Part shown: positions 10,045-18,805 of the stretch, piece by piece | How positions within the stretch are numbered: position 1 is the stretch's first letter | Layout of the letters: each line of letters starts with the position of its first letter | NCBI GenBank assembly: GCA_012033335.1 | Contig: JAAURB010000007.1 | Location: forward strand, 16,027-80,026 | Direction: 5' to 3' | Source: Oscillatoriales cyanobacterium RM2_1_1 | GTDB lineage: Bacteria > Cyanobacteriota > Cyanobacteriia > Cyanobacteriales > Microcoleaceae | Length of the DNA stretch: 64,000 bases | The notes under the pieces: model-generated | What the model saw: only the letters and a program-made list of their open reading frames with translations | Database searches by the model: none | Told to the model about the DNA's origin: nothing | Position numbers and translations under genes: made by a program

Positions 10045-10095
10045 TAAAGATAAAATCTGCTGACCTTTGGGTTCTAACTCAGAGTTCCAATACCT

Positions 10096-13000
10096 ATGTC
10101 TGATTTTCCTGAAGATTTTTTAAACGCCATCGCGACTCAGTATCAAGTTTCTGATGCCGAACTCGACACCCTCCGTCTTGCCCTTGACGGAAAAACTGCC
10201 AAAGAGATTTCTAAAAGCCTAGAAATTAGCGCCCCTGCGGTTCGGAAAAGACTAGGAGCCATCTACTCTAAGTTTAAAATTTCTGGAGGGACTTCTGGCA
10301 AGCTAGCAGCATTGAGAGAAATATTGATTGAAAGGCTTCAGCAGTCGCAAACCCGAGGGAGATCGCCCTCGGGTTTGGAAAATGCACCGGACGTTTCCAA
10401 GGGATTTTCAGGACGAGTCCAGGAACTCAATTATCTGGAGCAGTGGATTGTCAAAGATAATTGTCGTCTGATTGCGATCCTGGGGATGGGGGGCATGGGT
10501 AAAACCAGTTTAGCCATTAAGTTGGCTCTAAAAGTCCAGGATAAATTCGACCATTTCATCTGGCGGAGTTTCCGAGAGGGGCAACCTCCTGAGGACTTTC
10601 TCGAAGAATTACTCAAGACGTTTGAGGATCCCGAGGTAAACTCATCTCAATCAGAGGGAATTAAAAACCTACCTGAATCGTTTGCCAATCAGCTTGAAGT
10701 TTTTGTAGATCATCTACAAACCCATCGCTATTTGATTATCCTGGACAGCATGGAAATCATTCTCGGGAATGGGGAACGGGCTGGTCATTATCAATCTGGC
10801 TTTGAGAATTATGGTGCATTGCTCTGGAGATTAGGGGAGTCAAAACATCAGAGTTGTGTTGTTATCACTAGCCGGGAAAAACCCCGGGAAATTGCCATTC
10901 TTTATGGTAGAAACTTACCTGTTCGCTCCCTATCGCTAAAAGGTTTAAATCTTGAAGAAGCTCAGGAATTACTAGAGGACAAAGGGCAATTTCAATTTAA
11001 GAGTCAATGGGATGAAGTAGTAGAGCGCTATGGAGGCAATCCCCTGGCTTTAAAAATCATTGCGGCTAGCATTGAGGAACTCTTTGGCGGGAATGTCAAT
11101 GAGTTTCTCAATGTCCTCAAGCAAACCCGCGAACAATTATTCGGAGATGTACGAAACATCTTACAGGAACAGTTTGAGCGGTTATCTGACCTGGAAAAAG
11201 AAATTATGTACTGGCTGGCGATCAATAATCCCCTAGCTCAGAAAATATCAGTCACTTTGATGGACTTAAAACAGGATATTTTATCCCCGGTTTCTCTGAA
11301 GGAGATTTTGGACGCAACTGAATCTTTGATGCGGCGATCGCTACTTGAACTAGATGATAAACACAAAATATTCAGGCTACAGCAGGTTGTCACTGAATAT
11401 ACCCTGGATCGTCTAGTTGAACATGCTGCTGATGAAATTAAGTCAGTCTTGAAACAGGATAAGCAAAGCTCTGAAAAACAGCAAGGACAAAATCTGACCA
11501 TGCTGAGAAAATATGCCTTGATTAAAGCCCATAGTCCTGACCCAGTGCGGGAACAGCAAGTGCGCTCTATTTTAAGACCTCTGGCAAACTTTTTGTTGAA
11601 GGAATTTATCAATTTAGACCAACTTAAACGCCAATGTTTTGCGATTTTAAATACTTTGCGAAATCAGTCTCCCTTGGAAACAGGTTATGCCGCTGGGAAT
11701 TTATTAAACCTGTTGATTCAATTGGGCATCGTCCCTGGAAATTCAGACTTTCGATCAGTTCAAATCTCTAATCAATCATGTGAGCAAATCTCTGGACAAA
11801 CCTCCGGTGAAACATTCAAGAAAATCTCAAACTGGTCTCGGTTGGTGCTGCGCCAGGCCTATTTACCCCAAATTAATTTACCTGACTTTGATTTTTCCCA
11901 CAGCCAATTCATTGACACGGTATTCAAAGAGAGTTTTGGCAATGTATTTTCTGTGGCCTTCAGCCCTGATGGACATTATTTAGCGGCAGGTCACAGTCGT
12001 GGCGAAATTCATCTCTGGCAGGTGAATGAACCCCGTTCTTCCTCTGAGCAAATACCGATGAGAACTGAGCAAAAGTTTCAATTGGTGGGAACCCTGAAAG
12101 GCCATCAGCACTGGGTTCATGTTGTAGACTTCAGTCCAGATAGCCAGCAAATAGCCAGTGGTAGTCAAGACGAAACGATCAAAATTTGGGAACTTGAGAC
12201 GAAAACCTGTATGAGTCTGCCGAGTCAGGGCGGTCGGGTTTGGTCAGTGGCCTGGAACCCCAATGGTAAGATACTGGCAAGCGGATGTGAAGATGCCACA
12301 ATCAAGCTCTGGGATGGGCAGAACGGCAAGAGCTTAGATATCCTATCCGGCCATCAACAGCGGGTACGGTCAGTCGCCTGGAGTTCTGGGGGTGAATGGT
12401 TGGCCAGTGGAAGCGACGATCAGACGATCAAAATCTGGGACGGGAAGACCGGAAATTGTCGATTGACCCTAGTCGATCATACCGAAGCGGTCATGGCTGT
12501 GGCCTTTGCTCCCCAACCAACTCCCGATACCCCCCTGTTACTGGCGAGTGCTAGTGAAGATAAGACCGTGAAGCTTTGGGATGGACAAACTGGCATCTGT
12601 CTAAGAACCCTAAATGACCATTCTGATCGGCTGATTGCCCTAGCCTTCAGTCCTGACGGGACAGTGCTGGCTAGTGGCGGTAAAGATCGCCAGATTAAGC
12701 TCTGGTCAGTAGCAACAGGAGTCTGTTTAGCGGTTCTTCAAGGTCACAACAATCGGGTTTGGTCAGTAGCCTTCAGTCCTGACGGTAAAACTCTGGTCAG
12801 CGGTAGCGACGATCAAACTATTAAGCTCTGGGATATAAACGTCCCTGATATCCAGAACGCTTCAATTAGCAGCTATAAAACCCTGATTGGCTATGCCAAC
12901 CAATTCTGGTCAGTGGCCTTCAGTCCCGATGGCCGATTGATCGCGGCGGGTAGTGATGACAAGGTGGTGCGGTTGTTGACTCAAACAGCGGCGAACGATT

Positions 13001-13167
13001 GCAGCGGCTCGAAGAGCATACCAAGCGGGTTCGGGCGGTGGCGTTCAGTCCCGATGGCAAAACTCTGGCTAGTGGCAGTGAGGATCAAACCCTACGGCTT
13101 TGGGATGTCAGCCACGGCATCTGTCAAATGCGCTTACGGGAACACACGAAATGGGTTTGTGCTGTAG
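10096..13167 (+). CDS. STAND-type NTPase: HTH, NB-ARC and WD40 repeats (5' part of a frameshifted gene)
   Basis: Large signal-transduction ATPase. Residues 1-80 form a helix-turn-helix-like domain (DGKTAKEISKSLEISAPAVR), similar to the N-terminal HTH of cyanobacterial multidomain regulators. The NB-ARC domain follows, with P-loop GMGGMGKTSL at 130-139, a Walker B-like strand (RYLIILDS) and the GxP motif (GGNPLALKI). From about residue 615, WD40 repeats begin (VFSVAFSPDGHYLAAG). Nine or so are visible before the true frame ends near residue 960. The last roughly 65 residues (from LTQTAAND) are out of frame, because the WD40 coding continues in another frame that ends at 13982. Such proteins are thought to oligomerise on sensing a ligand through the WD40 platform. 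Target and trigger are unknown. Confidence 0.85.
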   Translation: MSDFPEDFLNAIATQYQVSDAELDTLRLALDGKTAKEISKSLEISAPAVRKRLGAIYSKFKISGGTSGKLAALREILIERLQQSQTRGRSPSGLENAPDVSKGFSGRVQELNYLEQWIVKDNCRLIAILGMGGMGKTSLAIKLALKVQDKFDHFIWRSFREGQPPEDFLEELLKTFEDPEVNSSQSEGIKNLPESFANQLEVFVDHLQTHRYLIILDSMEIILGNGERAGHYQSGFENYGALLWRLGESKHQSCVVITSREKPREIAILYGRNLPVRSLSLKGLNLEEAQELLEDKGQFQFKSQWDEVVERYGGNPLALKIIAASIEELFGGNVNEFLNVLKQTREQLFGDVRNILQEQFERLSDLEKEIMYWLAINNPLAQKISVTLMDLKQDILSPVSLKEILDATESLMRRSLLELDDKHKIFRLQQVVTEYTLDRLVEHAADEIKSVLKQDKQSSEKQQGQNLTMLRKYALIKAHSPDPVREQQVRSILRPLANFLLKEFINLDQLKRQCFAILNTLRNQSPLETGYAAGNLLNLLIQLGIVPGNSDFRSVQISNQSCEQISGQTSGETFKKISNWSRLVLRQAYLPQINLPDFDFSHSQFIDTVFKESFGNVFSVAFSPDGHYLAAGHSRGEIHLWQVNEPRSSSEQIPMRTEQKFQLVGTLKGHQHWVHVVDFSPDSQQIASGSQDETIKIWELETKTCMSLPSQGGRVWSVAWNPNGKILASGCEDATIKLWDGQNGKSLDILSGHQQRVRSVAWSSGGEWLASGSDDQTIKIWDGKTGNCRLTLVDHTEAVMAVAFAPQPTPDTPLLLASASEDKTVKLWDGQTGICLRTLNDHSDRLIALAFSPDGTVLASGGKDRQIKLWSVATGVCLAVLQGHNNRVWSVAFSPDGKTLVSGSDDQTIKLWDINVPDIQNASISSYKTLIGYANQFWSVAFSPDGRLIAAGSDDKVVRLLTQTAANDCSGSKSIPSGFGRWRSVPMAKLWLVAVRIKPYGFGMSATASVKCAYGNTRNGFVL

Positions 13168-13982
13168 CATTCACTCCTGATGGCACGACCCTGGCTAGCG
13201 GTAGCGAAGATTCTACCCTAAAGCTTTGGAAGGTCGAGACAGGACAACGGATCCACAGTTGGCTGGCCGACAATGAAGGAGGGGTACTGACTCTAGCCTT
13301 CAGTCCCAATGGTAAAACCCTAGCCAGTGGGGGAGAAGATTCCACTCTAAAACTCTGGAACCTACAATTCGATCCCACATTTCAATGCTGGGATCTACCC
13401 ATTTCTGAAGCGGGAGGGCAACATCTAGCGGGACATGAGGGCTGGATCTGGTCGGTGGCCTTCAGTCCCGATGGCAAAATTCTGGCTAGTGGCGGCGAGG
13501 ATAACCTGATCAAGCTCTGGAATCCTAAAACAGGAGATTGCCTAAATACTTGCCAGGGCCATGATAATTGGATTTGGGCCGTCACTTTTACCCCCGATGG
13601 CAAGACCCTGATCAGTGGTAGCGCTGACAACACGATCCGGTTCTGGGATGTACAAACTGCTAAGTGTTTGAAAGTCTTAAATGAGCCCAATAATAAACAT
13701 GAAAACTGGGTCAGGAGTGTGGCAGTAAGTCCCGATGGCAACCAGCTAGTCAGTGGTAGCGCCGATGAAACCATTAAACTTTGGGAATTAGCAACCCAGC
13801 GAATTCACTATACTCGTGGGGCTCAAAGACCATATCAACGGATGAAGATTACAGGGGTTCAATTTCCCCAGCTCAATGAGCAGCTCAATTCAAAAGATAC
13901 TTCGCCGGAAGAAAAGTCTAAGATTAGAAATTATATTGAAGCCCAAACAAAAACTTTGCTCATTTTGGGCGCAAAATCATAG
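12999..13982 (+). CDS. WD40-repeat C-terminal part of the frameshifted STAND protein
   Basis: This frame carries the continuation of the WD40 propeller. About seven repeats are seen, such as VRAVAFSPDGKTLASGSEDQTLRLWD and WIWAVTFTPDGKTLISGSADNTIRFWD, followed by a short helical tail. Coding in this frame can be traced back to 12978 (DSNSGERLQRLEEH), directly after VVRL in the upstream frame. It is therefore not an independent gene: the two parts are one protein of about 1,295 residues separated by a one-base loss at 12976-12977. There is no plausible ribosome-binding site or ATG at its beginning. The stop lies 29 bases from the stop of the converging membrane protein gene. Confidence 0.8.
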   Translation: MQRLEEHTKRVRAVAFSPDGKTLASGSEDQTLRLWDVSHGICQMRLREHTKWVCAVAFTPDGTTLASGSEDSTLKLWKVETGQRIHSWLADNEGGVLTLAFSPNGKTLASGGEDSTLKLWNLQFDPTFQCWDLPISEAGGQHLAGHEGWIWSVAFSPDGKILASGGEDNLIKLWNPKTGDCLNTCQGHDNWIWAVTFTPDGKTLISGSADNTIRFWDVQTAKCLKVLNEPNNKHENWVRSVAVSPDGNQLVSGSADETIKLWELATQRIHYTRGAQRPYQRMKITGVQFPQLNEQLNSKDTSPEEKSKIRNYIEAQTKTLLILGAKS

Positions 13983-14011
13983 AATCAATCCAATTAAACT
14001 AGCCAATTCAT

Positions 14012-16288
14012 TCAGTCTACAATCTCAATTGAAATTTCATCTCCAAGTTGAATTAATTGATTGGACTGAGCCTCATAAGCCCATACTTTCAAACCAGAAG
14101 TGCCCCTGGGCAGAATTGCCGTCGGAACCCGCAGTGTCCAGCCGGAATATTCATAGTTTTTGTTACCTAAAACTAAAGCCACATCAGCCCGATTTAGGTT
14201 GACTCTACCCACTTCTAATAGTTGATTCTGACTATTACTTAAGTAAACAGCATCAGCGGGCTTTAATTGTTCGGGTAGAATCGCCCAACCCGCTAGGGAA
14301 ACGGCCTCTCCCCGTTTCACAGGATAATCAGGAGTGAACTCAATAACTCCATTCAATAAATTAGTTTGCCCAAACTCTAAAGGATTAAGGTAACGTTTCC
14401 AAAACCAATGGGATTGGATCGCTTTATAAGGTCGGTAATTTTCCAGAACACCCTGGTAAATTAAAGCCGCAGATTCAGACTTGAGAATTTCATCCCAAGG
14501 ATTTTGAAACCACATTTCATTGGTCAGCAATAAAATGTCGGGCTGAGTTTCCGCCAATTCCGTTAAGACTGTTTCTTGAGCAACCGTTGGTTTGGCGTAG
14601 AGAACATAGCTATATTTAGAGCAGGAAGGTCGGTTGAACAGGTAATACCATAACCCTTCAGAAGTCAAAGTGAAAAAACAAGATTGCTGACTAATCTCAG
14701 GCTGCATTTCTATCCAGGCTTGCAAATAATCGGGTTTAATCAATTGAGCATCAGCGTGCTTAACCGCAATAGGAAATTTACCAATCCAATGAACTGCATT
14801 TTTCAGATTGAACCCCGGCTCTGACAGCAAAATAATCATTCCCAAAGCCACGGCTAAAAGCTGCTGGGTTGGATTTGGCTCAAACCTGATAAGTCGTTGT
14901 TTGAGATGGTTTTCATATCCCTGATATATCAGATAAGCCACCAAAAACACCACTGGAATAGCGCCATGGTAAGCGTGACCCAGATCGCTCCGATCCAGAG
15001 TAATCCTCATATAAATCAGAGAAGTAAACAACAGCAGTAGTAAAAAATAATGCTTCTGAATAAAATATCTGAGCTTGAACTCGCAACCCTTAAAATCTAG
15101 AAGCAGATAAACCAGAACAGCACTTTGAATCATCATCGGCAACCAGAAATTTTGTGATGTCCAGGTCAACTCAAAAGTGGGCAGAGGAATGAAAGAAATG
15201 TAGCGCCCATATTGACCCCAATAGGCAACTTGGGAAAAAATCGCTTTAATCTCATCTAAACCCAACAAACCAATTAGAAAAATAGTTGTCAGGGTTGTGC
15301 CTAAGGCGGAACCAATCAGCCAGTTTTGAGCCGGTGAACGGTTAGGATTAGGTTTTAGAAATAAACTTAAAGTTGTAGCAAAAAGATAAATAGCCAAAAA
15401 ATAAATCGCCCGATCATAAACATAGAGAAAGCTAATCGGGAGAGATACTCCAATCAGTAATGCCAGGAGTTTTCCTGATTTTTGAGTCAGAATCACTATC
15501 CGAAAGTATCGCAACGTTAGAGCTAACTGCAAGATAAAAATAGTGCCTCGACGACCATCAAACTTAAAGAAAATTCCATCAAAAATACAAAAGGCCAGGC
15601 AGGAAATCAGAAAGATGGGTAGACGGAATTTATTAAAATTTAAATTTAAATTAACATCAAAATTAACAGTTCCAGTCAACTCCCACAAAACCCAGAAATA
15701 ACCCACACAGGTGATGACGTTTTGCAGGTTGACAAAGAAGCGAGTTGCCGCAATACCATTTTGGTTTATAGGCAACTGGGTTCCCAACCAGGTCGGCAAA
15801 ACATCCAATCCCCAACCATGAATTAAAACTGTCTGTTCAAAGGGGTTTTTTAATTGCATAAAGTCCGGTAGAAACCCGAGAAATTCTCCCTGATGAAAAG
15901 AATCAATGAGGGTTGCATCAATTTTGAATTGATTCAGAGGAACATTAATCAACCAGGTGATCAATAGGATCAGGGCGATCGCTGACCCGATTCTCTGATT
16001 GTTGATTAAACCCAATAGGAACTTTAAAGATTTCTCAATCCATTGAGGCTTCAAGACTAGAAATAGGACTGCAACCAAACCTGGAACTAGAAGCAGAATT
16101 AAATATTTAAAATAGTCAGTGTAGGGACTGACGTTCTCAATGTAAGCCAGGGAAATCACTCCTGTTGAGTTTTGCCCGATTGGAATTCTAATCGAATTCA
16201 TGAAAGGAACTAGAACGAACCAACTGAGCAATGTAATGCATAAAACCCAGCTTAAACGCGGTTCAAAAGCACGTTTAGATTCAGGCAT
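14012..16288 (-). CDS. Polytopic membrane protein, possible glycosyltransferase (GT-C-like)
   Basis: A 758-residue protein I cannot assign firmly. About ten to twelve hydrophobic segments span residues 15-490 (for example WVLCITLLSWFVLVPF, YLILLLVPGLVAVLFLVL, and LLAVALGMIILLS). A soluble C-terminal half follows. It ends in a beta-rich domain with GWAILPEQLKPADAVYL, NYEYSGWTLRVP and GTSGLKVWAYEA, a pattern I associate with C-terminal domains of some membrane glycosyltransferases. The topology (many membrane spans, then an extracytoplasmic domain) fits GT-C enzymes that use lipid-linked sugars. It follows the oxidoreductase/GtrA fusion gene on the same strand after 252 bases, which supports a role in cell-surface glycosylation. 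This is inference. Confidence 0.6.
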   Translation of the reverse strand: MPESKRAFEPRLSWVLCITLLSWFVLVPFMNSIRIPIGQNSTGVISLAYIENVSPYTDYFKYLILLLVPGLVAVLFLVLKPQWIEKSLKFLLGLINNQRIGSAIALILLITWLINVPLNQFKIDATLIDSFHQGEFLGFLPDFMQLKNPFEQTVLIHGWGLDVLPTWLGTQLPINQNGIAATRFFVNLQNVITCVGYFWVLWELTGTVNFDVNLNLNFNKFRLPIFLISCLAFCIFDGIFFKFDGRRGTIFILQLALTLRYFRIVILTQKSGKLLALLIGVSLPISFLYVYDRAIYFLAIYLFATTLSLFLKPNPNRSPAQNWLIGSALGTTLTTIFLIGLLGLDEIKAIFSQVAYWGQYGRYISFIPLPTFELTWTSQNFWLPMMIQSAVLVYLLLDFKGCEFKLRYFIQKHYFLLLLLFTSLIYMRITLDRSDLGHAYHGAIPVVFLVAYLIYQGYENHLKQRLIRFEPNPTQQLLAVALGMIILLSEPGFNLKNAVHWIGKFPIAVKHADAQLIKPDYLQAWIEMQPEISQQSCFFTLTSEGLWYYLFNRPSCSKYSYVLYAKPTVAQETVLTELAETQPDILLLTNEMWFQNPWDEILKSESAALIYQGVLENYRPYKAIQSHWFWKRYLNPLEFGQTNLLNGVIEFTPDYPVKRGEAVSLAGWAILPEQLKPADAVYLSNSQNQLLEVGRVNLNRADVALVLGNKNYEYSGWTLRVPTAILPRGTSGLKVWAYEAQSNQLIQLGDEISIEIVD

Positions 16289-16540
16289 ATTTCAAAGTTA
16301 GACGTTGAAGTTTCAAAGTTAAAGTTGAGGCTTAGAGTTGGAGTTGGAAGCTTAATATTTTGGGACTCAACGTTAGGGAAGTTAGGTTTTAAACTTAGGG
16401 TTTAAGACTTGGAATTTACAACTTAGGATTTAATACTTGGAGTTTGAAACTGGAAGATCTAAGAGGCGAGATTTAAGACTTTAAGGTTGGGAACTTAAGG
16501 TTGGAAACTAAACCTAAGTTCTTAATACTCAATGATTCAC
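16289..16540. repeat. Intergenic low-complexity stretch with degenerate repeats
   Basis: This 252-base spacer is made of loosely repeated pieces such as ACTTAGGGTTTAAGACTTGG, AACTTAGGATTTAATACTTGG and GAGTTGGAGTTGG, poor in C on the plus strand. It shows no gene. The units are too diverged to give a fixed period by eye. Confidence 0.55.
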
Positions 16541-18451
16541 TCAGGATTTAACACTAGAAACCTGCTCAGAAGACTGATTCAAAGAACCAAATGAGTAAAG
16601 TTTATGGCCGGTGAAACTAATCAATGCCACACAGGCTGCACTAATCAGTCGAGCCATGGCAGGACTGAATTCTGCCTCATTAATCAGTAGTTGGAGCAAT
16701 CCCAAATTTGCTAGCAAACTATTCAAAGCCACGGTAGTAAATACAATATATTGAGTCAGCCAATTCTTCCAGTATATCCCAAAAACAAAACGCCGACTCA
16801 GCCAGAAATTCGTGCTTAAACCCAGGAAATAACTGATGCCTAAGGCATAAACATACCACAATCCAGATTGAACCAAAATTGTAAACACCAGGACATCCAC
16901 AACAGTAGCCGCACCCCCTGTCAATAAATACTTAAAAAATTGCTGGGAGACCTGCAAAACTTGATGACGGGAAGAATTCCCCAATTTAGCAGCCGTTGTC
17001 GGAGCATCAACTGCCGCTTCTTCGATATATTCACTATCACTATTCACAGCCCAGAGATCATGCTTTCCAGGTTGAGTCAAATTTTCAGCCGCCAGAATTC
17101 CCATCAACAAACTATGATCCTGGTTATTATATTTAAATGCTCCATAACGCCCCACAAGTTGTAAGTTTTGAAATGACTTTAAGTAATTTTGAATTTCTGT
17201 TAAAGCGTATTTATAATCTCCAGCATAAATCGGATAAGTCCGGGGCAGATGCACTGTAAATCCACTAGAAATAGACTGGGCTTTTAGCAACCCAATCTGC
17301 CGTAATTCCCGTTCAGCTAATTGGCAGAGTTCCCCTTCAGAAGCCTGCCACAACTTATCTTCAAAGTTACACCAGTACTCGCAACATAGGGGAGTTTGAT
17401 CAGAATTGGGTAGCATCTCCGGTGACCAATTAGCGAAGTTGGTGACCCGACCGAGCTGCACTCTGGGATCATTAATATACAACCAGTTATCTGGAAAAAG
17501 ATGACTCTCTTCAACAATTAAATAGACCAGTATTGTATTGCGAAACTTTAAGGATTTTGCGGCATTAATTACAGGTTGAGGGGGGAGCGATCGCAACTGC
17601 TGCACCAGAAAAGTCAAGGGAATGGAGGAAATTACTCCAGCACAGGTTACGGTTTTTTCCGCCTGGGTCTGGCGATTCTTCAGGGTAATTTGAGTCACTT
17701 GAGAATCTTGATGATGAATCTGGACAACTTCCGTATTCAGGAGTAAGGGCTGATGATTTTGACTCAAATATTCAGCAATTTTTTCATAGAGTTGTCCCGA
17801 ACCCAAACAGGGAAACTGAAACTGATCAATCAGGGTTTTGACCTGGCCGCTGTTGCCTAAAATCGCATTGCGAATGGCTTGAGATAGAGACAATCCCTTA
17901 ATCCTTTGAGCGGCCCAATCTGCACTGATTTCTGTGCAGGGAATTCCCCAAAGTTTCTCCGTATATCCTTCAAAAAAAATTTCAAACAACCGCCGACCAA
18001 ACTTACCGGTTACCCATTCAGCAAAGTTTTGAGCCGTTTGCGGCGGAAACAAACGCGTTTGCAAGTAAGAGGTGACAACCTTCAGGCTTTCCCATGCTCC
18101 GATTGTGAATAAAACCTGCCTGGCTTTGAGGGGATAGCTGAAATATTTACCGCGATAATAAATCCGCGTCAGGCGATTAACCGTTACCTGCTCTTGATCT
18201 AGGACTTCATTCCACAGTTTCAGGACTGGTGCTAACTTTGTATAGAATCGATGGGGCCCATAATCCAGGATAAAATCCTGATATCGAAAACTCTTGGCCA
18301 GCCCGCCGACCTGTCCTTCCCGCTCCACAACGACCACGGGTACACCTTGCTGAGTCAGGATGTAAGCCGCCGCCAACCCGGCTGGCCCCGCGCCCAAAAT
18401 GTAAACTGGCTCCACTGCATTCACGTCTGGCACGTCTGGCACGTCTGGCAA
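16541..18451 (-). CDS. FAD-dependent oxidoreductase (UDP-galactopyranose mutase/amine oxidase-like) fused to a GtrA membrane domain
   Basis: Two-domain protein of 636 residues. Residues 15-470 are a flavoprotein of the protoporphyrinogen oxidase / UDP-galactopyranose mutase group: YILGAGPAGLAAAYILTQQG with VVEREGQVGG, DYGPHRFY, and FFEGYTEKLWG. The C-terminal part from about residue 505 is a GtrA-like unit with four membrane segments (FKYLLTGGAATVVDVLVFTI, YALGISYFLGLSTNFWLSRR, YIVFTTVALNSLLANLGLLQ, RLISAACVALISFTGHKLYSF). GtrA proteins help move polyprenyl-linked sugars across the membrane. A natural reading is sugar modification coupled to translocation, but the substrate is unknown. The start is uncertain: a TTG (18451) precedes three PDV repeats, each with an in-frame GTG, and another GTG follows. 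Confidence 0.75.
   Translation of the reverse strand: MPDVPDVPDVNAVEPVYILGAGPAGLAAAYILTQQGVPVVVVEREGQVGGLAKSFRYQDFILDYGPHRFYTKLAPVLKLWNEVLDQEQVTVNRLTRIYYRGKYFSYPLKARQVLFTIGAWESLKVVTSYLQTRLFPPQTAQNFAEWVTGKFGRRLFEIFFEGYTEKLWGIPCTEISADWAAQRIKGLSLSQAIRNAILGNSGQVKTLIDQFQFPCLGSGQLYEKIAEYLSQNHQPLLLNTEVVQIHHQDSQVTQITLKNRQTQAEKTVTCAGVISSIPLTFLVQQLRSLPPQPVINAAKSLKFRNTILVYLIVEESHLFPDNWLYINDPRVQLGRVTNFANWSPEMLPNSDQTPLCCEYWCNFEDKLWQASEGELCQLAERELRQIGLLKAQSISSGFTVHLPRTYPIYAGDYKYALTEIQNYLKSFQNLQLVGRYGAFKYNNQDHSLLMGILAAENLTQPGKHDLWAVNSDSEYIEEAAVDAPTTAAKLGNSSRHQVLQVSQQFFKYLLTGGAATVVDVLVFTILVQSGLWYVYALGISYFLGLSTNFWLSRRFVFGIYWKNWLTQYIVFTTVALNSLLANLGLLQLLINEAEFSPAMARLISAACVALISFTGHKLYSFGSLNQSSEQVSSVKS
18422..18448. 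repeat. Three 9-bp repeats at the start of the oxidoreductase/GtrA gene
   Basis: CACGTCTGG occurs three times in perfect tandem. On the minus strand each copy reads Pro-Asp-Val (CCA GAC GTG) and offers a GTG that could serve as an initiation codon. Confidence 0.85.
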
Positions 18452-18527
18452 AATTTGACTTTATCATACACCATTTGCGCCCAGGGCTTAGGCTGGTCTA
18501 TTCAATCCGATCAATCAGACTAGAATT

Positions 18528-18617
18528 CTGTGATGCAGGTATTTTGCTTCCAGGCAAACAGAAATCTGGTGGCGCAGGCATCTTGCCTGCTGGAAAACAG
18601 CCGAGACGGCTATTCCA
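18528..18617. repeat. Dispersed two-hairpin repeat, copy A (preceded by a degenerate copy)
   Basis: The core GCAGGCATCTTGCCTGC at 18574-18590 is a perfect 7-bp stem with a TCT loop. It is followed by AACAGCCGAGACGGCTATT, a second hairpin. A weaker copy (ATGCAGGTATTTTGCTTCCAG) lies just upstream from 18528. Related copies sit at 24476, 28002 and 43982. The rest of this 354-base spacer before nadB shows no gene. Confidence 0.7.
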
Positions 18618-18805
18618 TTAAGGATCTTTCCTGGTGTGGGGCCGCGATTTGCTGAAAGCATTCCAGGTTGCAAAAATCTAAGCTACACTAGGAAAAATAT
18701 TTTGGTAAAACTCACTATAAATAGAGTTGATTCTCTATTCCAAAATGTTTTGACCCCTTCTCCCTCTATCCAACAGGTTTAAACCGGTTTCAACCATAGG
18801 CATTC

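Larger units (their letters stand above)
9072..10095. other. Gene-poor kilobase upstream of the STAND gene
   Basis: About 1 kb of AT-rich sequence with no convincing gene. Two short open frames (minus 9345-9545 and plus 9497-9814) show no domain or conserved pattern. It holds an inverted-repeat element at 9221-9303 and a 23-bp direct repeat just before the downstream gene. It may contain the promoter of the STAND gene, but no clear -35/-10 pair was identified. Confidence 0.5.
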
